A stretch of DNA of 64,000 nt, taken from Berberis thunbergii. Lineage: Eukaryota > Streptophyta > Magnoliopsida > Ranunculales > Berberidaceae. Below, piece by piece: positions 60,111 to 64,000 of the stretch. Below the pieces are notes generated by a model. The model saw nothing but the letters and a program-made list of their open reading frames with translations, made no database searches and had not been told where the DNA came from. The stretch lies in contig QNQO01002100.1 in NCBI GenBank assembly GCA_003290165.1, positions 62,001 through 126,000 of the forward strand. Direction: 5' to 3'. The position numbers and the translations under genes are program-made. Each line of letters starts with the position of its first letter. Position 1 is the stretch's first letter.

Positions 60111-61328
60111 TGTTAGTGTTTCAAATAGTTTATTTTAGTTTAATTATTTTATTTTTGTAAGATTTGGAGTTTAAATGACAAAAGTGCATTAGCGTGGCGA
60201 ATTTGGAAATTCATAGACCAATTGTTGAAGTGGAGCGGGAGACACTCAAGCCAAAGACTAATAAAGAGAACCAAATAAAAAAATAAAGAAAATTATTTTT
60301 GAATTTTGGTGGAACAAATGAGTAATTTGGACGAACATAGCCAAACCCACCTTTCCTGTTATTAGAACAGAATCTAAACAAGGGGTGGGATCCCTTTGTT
60401 TTTTTTTTTTTTTTTTTTGTTTCCAATTATATTTGGTTTCCAATTTGTATTTGGTTTCTAATTGGGTTTTCAATAAGGAGTTGTTTCTTTCTACCATAAA
60501 TACAGCAACACACAACGGACAGAGAACGGAGGAATAACATAGAGTGCATCACTAATTCACCACGCGCTGCCATGCAAATGAAGCTCAACGCCACTATTGC
60601 TGTCATCACCTTCACCATGTGTCACTAAACTCCACGCAAGGCGAAGAGATGAACTCTTAGATGTAACACACTTAATTGGTATTTGATTTGTTTTATGCTT
60701 TCATGATGAATAATGGTATTTGTAATTTTTACTTTTATTTAATATAGGAGTTTATGTTATTTTAGTGACAAAGATTTCATCAACTTCTTCGTAAATTATT
60801 ATTCCGGTGGTTGTCCTTTTCTTCTCTATATAAGTCTAGTCATGCTTTTCTTATGTGTGAAATTTTAAAGATCAATTAATTCCGGTAGATTAGTTATATC
60901 TGATTGTCTTTTATTACGTTATTGTCTCCGGATATATCGTAAATTTAGTATATCATAATGACCAATCTTTGTGCTTTCTAGAAAAAGTGAAATCTAAAAT
61001 CCATTTACATTAGAATATATTGGTGTATTAAAGACTATTTTTCCTATTATGTTGTTTGGGATGTGAAGCACGTAATTGAGTTATCATAGCAAATCAATAC
61101 TAGTTGGCGCGTGAAATCTAGGAGGGATTCTTGGAACCTTGTGATTTTTCTAAACTTGATTTTTATTAAACTAAATTCAATTTTATATTTTAAAATTGCT
61201 AGAATTTCTTAAATTTAGTTTCGCGTAGTTCTTCTTCCTTGACCTTGTTTTGTAGATCGTTTTTCCTCGTGAGATCGACACCCCAATCCTTACTGCAATT
61301 GACCGCGTGTACTGTTTGGGCGTAATCA
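60111..61328 (+). repeat. LTR of the Athila-like element
   Basis: TG...CA termini. A CTCTATATAAG box at 60,824-60,834 is the likely promoter. A T-run lies at about 60,398-60,419. Confidence 0.7.
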
Positions 61329-61333
61329 AATTT

Positions 61334-61351
61334 TGGCGCCGTTGCCGGAGA
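61334..61351 (+). other. Primer-binding site for tRNA-Asp
   Basis: TGGCGCCGTTGCCGGAGA matches the complement of plant tRNA-Asp 3' end at 17 of 18 bases. Confidence 0.85.
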
Positions 61352-61608
61352 CAAGCGTCATTCTACAAGGGAGGTTTCGGGTATTATCTTTCTTGCTCAT
61401 TGTTTTATTTTATTTTATTTTATTTTTAGATTTTAGGTCCAGTTTATTTTTATTTTTGAAAAAAAATTGCAAAAAAACAAAAAAAGGACATTGGGGGAGT
61501 GTGAGTTGGAATAGAGACCACTCAGGGAGACTAATTAGGGTCCCAAATTTAGAACACCCACAAATTCACATTGAAACCAAATTAAGTCCTACTTCTATTT
61601 CTAACACC

Positions 61609-62098
61609 ATGAGTAATTACAAAGATGACCATGTTAGGTCGCTAAATGACTATCTCCACCCCACGAGCACTACTACTCCATCATGTATCATGTTTGCACC
61701 AAAGCTAGATTTTAAGCCGGTTATGATACAATTATTACCCACTTTTCATGGCCAAGAGAGTGAGAATCCTTATGTTCACATTAGGGAATTCGAGAAAGTT
61801 GTGGCCACTTTCCACAGCAAAGTTAAGGTTGTAGACTCGGTTAGACTAAGGTTTTTTCTTTTTTCCCTTAAAGAAAAAGCGAAGAGTTTGCTATACTCTT
61901 TGCGACCAAGGTCTATAGGTTCGTGGGAGGAGATGACCTAAGTATTTTTTAATAAATACTTTCCTCGCCACAAAACCAACGGTCTAAAGAGACACATTTC
62001 TACTTTCACCCAAAAGAATAGCGAGACAATATATCAAGCATGGGAGAGGTTCAAGGATCTCTTGAATACATATCCACGCCATGGGATCGTTATGTGGG
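61609..62098 (+). pseudogene. Athila-type gag, truncated
   Basis: A start MSNYKDDHVRSLNDYLHPTS at 61,609 is followed by LLPTFHGQESENPYVHIREFEKV, RLRFFLFSLKEKAKSLLYSL and RPRSIGSWEEM, the retrotransposon gag domain. A TAA at 61,939 (probably from CAA) interrupts it. The same frame continues VFFNKYFPRHKTNGLKRHIS and YQAWERFKDLLNTYPRHGI, and is lost at about 62,098 where unrelated sequence begins. Confidence 0.85.
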
Positions 62099-62104
62099 CG
62101 TTGT

Positions 62105-63582
62105 ATGCCCTAGAATTCTCCTGTGTGTACATCAAAGGCGCGGATGAGCCTTGCCTTCGCTCATGTTGCGTCGAATGCTCACCACGTACAACTTGAATCC
62201 TCATATCGCACAGAGCCTTTTTCTGGACCTATTAGATAGTTCAGACTCAGAATGTGTTCCAAAATATGTCGTACGTTCCTGCCGTTGCCTTTTGACGACC
62301 CACTCTTCCTCCTACTGTTTTCTTTCAGCTTCCTCAGTCCTTCGTTCAGATGCCCACCTGTCCATAGCAGTATCCAGGCGCTCCAATTCTGCCCTGGTCT
62401 ACTTCAACTCGACACGAGTTGACACCTAGTCAGACTCGGTAACCCTCAGCTGAACTCTTTTTTCATCTACTACATCAGTAACAAGAGCCATGGCCTCCAC
62501 ACCCTCGTGGTCCATGACAGTTTCAGAACCCTTTGCCCCTTAAAGGGCATCTGAGTGTGACATCCGCAGATCGACAAATGCCTTCTCCAAGGCAAGGACC
62601 CTCCCACAGGCTTTAGGATGTAGTAAGACAGGAACGTGCGGCTTCGAAGTACGAACTCAAAAGGAAGAGGCTGCCACCACAATAGACTGCCTCTTCCTCG
62701 GGGCAACCACAAGAGGCATGTTTGCCTTCAGCTCGCAAGCCAGGGGGCTGAGCGGGGCCAGACTCCTCTTCCTCACACGATGAGTGACCACTCCTTCAGC
62801 CGGGGAACCCAACACTAGGTGAGCCCCATAAGAACACCACAACAGCCCGCAACGTACGACATATCCTGGCTTTACTACCTCCTTAACGGAAATCAATGGA
62901 AGCTCCAAAAACGTTTTTTTCTAGTCGCTTTCTTTCCTCACTGAGGGGCGGAATAACAAACTTTTTTGAAACAAAGGAAAACATCAGGACCAATGTCACA
63001 AGAAGAACCTGCAAAGATACGCATGCACTAAAGAAGAACTCACTGTTATCATCAAACTGAAAGTATTGGGACACTTTACGATTCCCGAGCTTGAAGTAGC
63101 CAAAATCCACTGCTTTTCCTAGGATAAGGCGCTACTCATCGTCAAACACAGACAAGGTGGACAAGTCAATATACAGATACCCCTGGAATCCAGTCAAACT
63201 TTGGTCAGGCAATGAATCATCGGTGGAGTCAAACGAAGACCAGCGTCATGAGCCCTCAGGAGAATTGCTAGCAGTATCTTGAACCCGCTAGGCGCCATTT
63301 GAGCGATAGGCAAGCAAAATGAGTAAAGAAGCACCAAATGTCGTCAGGAATCGGAAACCAGAGTCCAGACTCAAACATTCCTCGGTGCAAGTCTATAAAC
63401 CCCTGAGGAGGTACAGTCGAACCTGACACTTCAGACGCAGAAACAAGATACAAATCTCCAGTGATACGGTAAAAATTATGAAGTCTGATCAACTCAGTTT
63501 TATTGACTAGACTATCACCTAAGTGATTCATACAGGAGAGGGATAACGGATTCTGGGAAGCAATTTTGACACTGTCGGCCAT
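62105..63582 (-). pseudogene. Antisense accessory gene of element B (aORF-like)
   Basis: ATG at 63,582 reads MADSVKIASQNPLSLSCMNH and continues to FIDLHRGMFESGLWFPIPDD and IWCFFTHFA, homologous to the copy in element A. After a frame change come APSGFKILLAILLRAHDAGLR and YFKLGNRKVSQYFQFD, then a GTGAGT donor at about 63,045. A region ending in an AG near 62,965 leads to FVIPPLSEERKRLEKN. Further on a coiled coil ELERLDTAMDRWASERRTEE (about 62,375-62,320) is broken by a TAG. It retains the start codon that copy A lost. Function unknown; possibly related to the antisense extra genes of Tat elements. Confidence 0.6.
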
Positions 63583-63659
63583 TGGAAGAAAGAATATATA
63601 CTTCTACGGTTCGAAAAGATAACACATATAACGATGTGGAAATCATTCTTAGAACAGTA

Positions 63660-63672
63660 AATATTTATAGGG
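63660..63672 (-). promoter_or_regulatory. TATA box of the antisense accessory gene (copy B)
   Basis: CCCTATAAATATT on the minus strand, about 80 bp upstream of the ATG at 63,582, identical in core to copy A. Confidence 0.6.
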
Positions 63673-63833
63673 GATGCAAACCAAATTTTCCCTCCTTGAG
63701 CAGTCGCGTACCTATTAAATGTCACGCGCCGCTCGAAAGCAACGCTTCGGGTCTAATCATCACGATGGTACATATGCCTTTTCAATGAGTCAGTGGACCG
63801 ACGTCAACACCCCACTAACTCAGGGCGAGTAGC

Positions 63834-64000
63834 TGATGATAACCGAACACATGTCATGACGATCTCGAGGAACTACGGGCTAAAACATCAGCCCAACACA
63901 TATCCAGCCCAAGCGGATCCAAGCCCTCACAACCATCCTCAATACCCATATGCCCTCTTTAGGCAAGTATCTCGAGGATCGACTTCGGACGGGCAACTAC
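63834..64000 (+). repeat. 3' LTR of element B, cut by the window end
   Basis: TGATGATAACCGAACACATGTCATGACGATCTCGAGG matches the starts of the other family LTRs. An inner deletion relative to them removes part of the first 30 bases. It is preceded by GAGTAGC, as in element A. Confidence 0.85.

Larger units (their letters stand above)
60111..62100 (+). mobile_element. Athila-like gypsy fragment (LTR, primer site, gag)
   Basis: An LTR of about 1.2 kb (60,111-61,328, TGTTAGTG...GTAATCA), a tRNA-Asp primer site (61,334-61,351) and a gag that stops abruptly near 62,100, where element B 3' sequence begins. Pol and the second LTR are absent from the window. The left junction cuts element B RT. It has probably been truncated by the same rearrangement that inverted element B. 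Confidence 0.75.
55505..64000 (+). mobile_element. Element B: Tat-type retrotransposon with inverted interior
   Basis: LTRs of the element A family lie on the + strand at 55,505-56,172 and from 63,834 past the window end. Between them the 179-bp array (56,173-56,955) and RT/RNH/IN (60,060-57,074) are on the opposite strand, whereas the last part with the accessory gene (about 62,100-63,833) has the orientation expected for + LTRs. An Athila-like LTR plus gag fragment (60,111-62,100) sits at the inversion's right side. The order fits one element whose gag-to-array segment was inverted. The right flank is not visible, so a target duplication cannot be tested. Confidence 0.6.

Noticed and set aside
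1..64000. CRISPR arrays, bacterial operons, rRNA genes
   Set aside because: The repeats present are direct tandem arrays without spacers or belong to transposons; splice sites and gene content are those of a plant nuclear genome.

Overview
The window is plant nuclear DNA. It has GT-AG introns, plant-type gypsy, CACTA, LINE and SINE elements, and fragments of plant genes. The host gene that can be followed across the window reads as a eudicot-like ACR9. Most of the 64 kb is nested, decayed transposable elements.

Layout: (1) 1-2,628 is AT-rich, with a possible MAP70-type first exon on the minus strand (499-669), an 87-bp duplication and a MITE-like insertion. (2) 2,629-11,210 is a non-autonomous Tat-type gypsy element (element A). 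It has TGATG...CATCA LTRs, a decayed gag and protease, no RT/RNase H/integrase, a 179-bp tandem array, and a 3' region whose opposite strand carries an accessory gene with its own TATA box. (3) A tRNA-derived SINE follows at 11,215-11,388. (4) 11,528-16,163 is a segment bounded by inverted repeats. It carries exon pieces of at least four host genes (VPS8, a VAMP72 R-SNARE, PATROL1/unc-13-like and an NB-ARC resistance gene) and looks like a Pack-type gene-capturing transposon. (5) 16,440-28,553 is the ACR9 ACT-domain gene: six exons with consistent phases, one extra G in exon 5, and intron 3 expanded to 10.2 kb by an antisense Tekay/Del chromovirus (17,695-27,439; TSD GTGCA on both sides). (6) 29,653-48,904 is a CACTA/EnSpm nest with transposase remains, two left-type termini, an RNase H-bearing LINE between them, a 57-bp-arm hairpin, an F-box pseudogene and an extra CACTA terminus. 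(7) About 49,005-54,276 is a decayed Reina-like gypsy interrupted by a solo LTR of the element A family (TSD AACAC). (8) 55,505 to the right edge is a second Tat-type element (element B). Its flanking LTRs are both on the + strand, but its satellite array and RT/RNH/IN are inverted. An Athila-like LTR plus gag fragment lies in its middle, and a second copy of the antisense accessory gene precedes the 3' LTR.

No operon-like cooperation is expected. The host gene is unrelated to the elements around it. Elements A and B are complementary relics of one family: A keeps gag/PR, B keeps RT/RNH/IN, and both keep the tandem array and the antisense accessory gene. All family assignments rest on reading the sequence and remembered family motifs; no database search was run.
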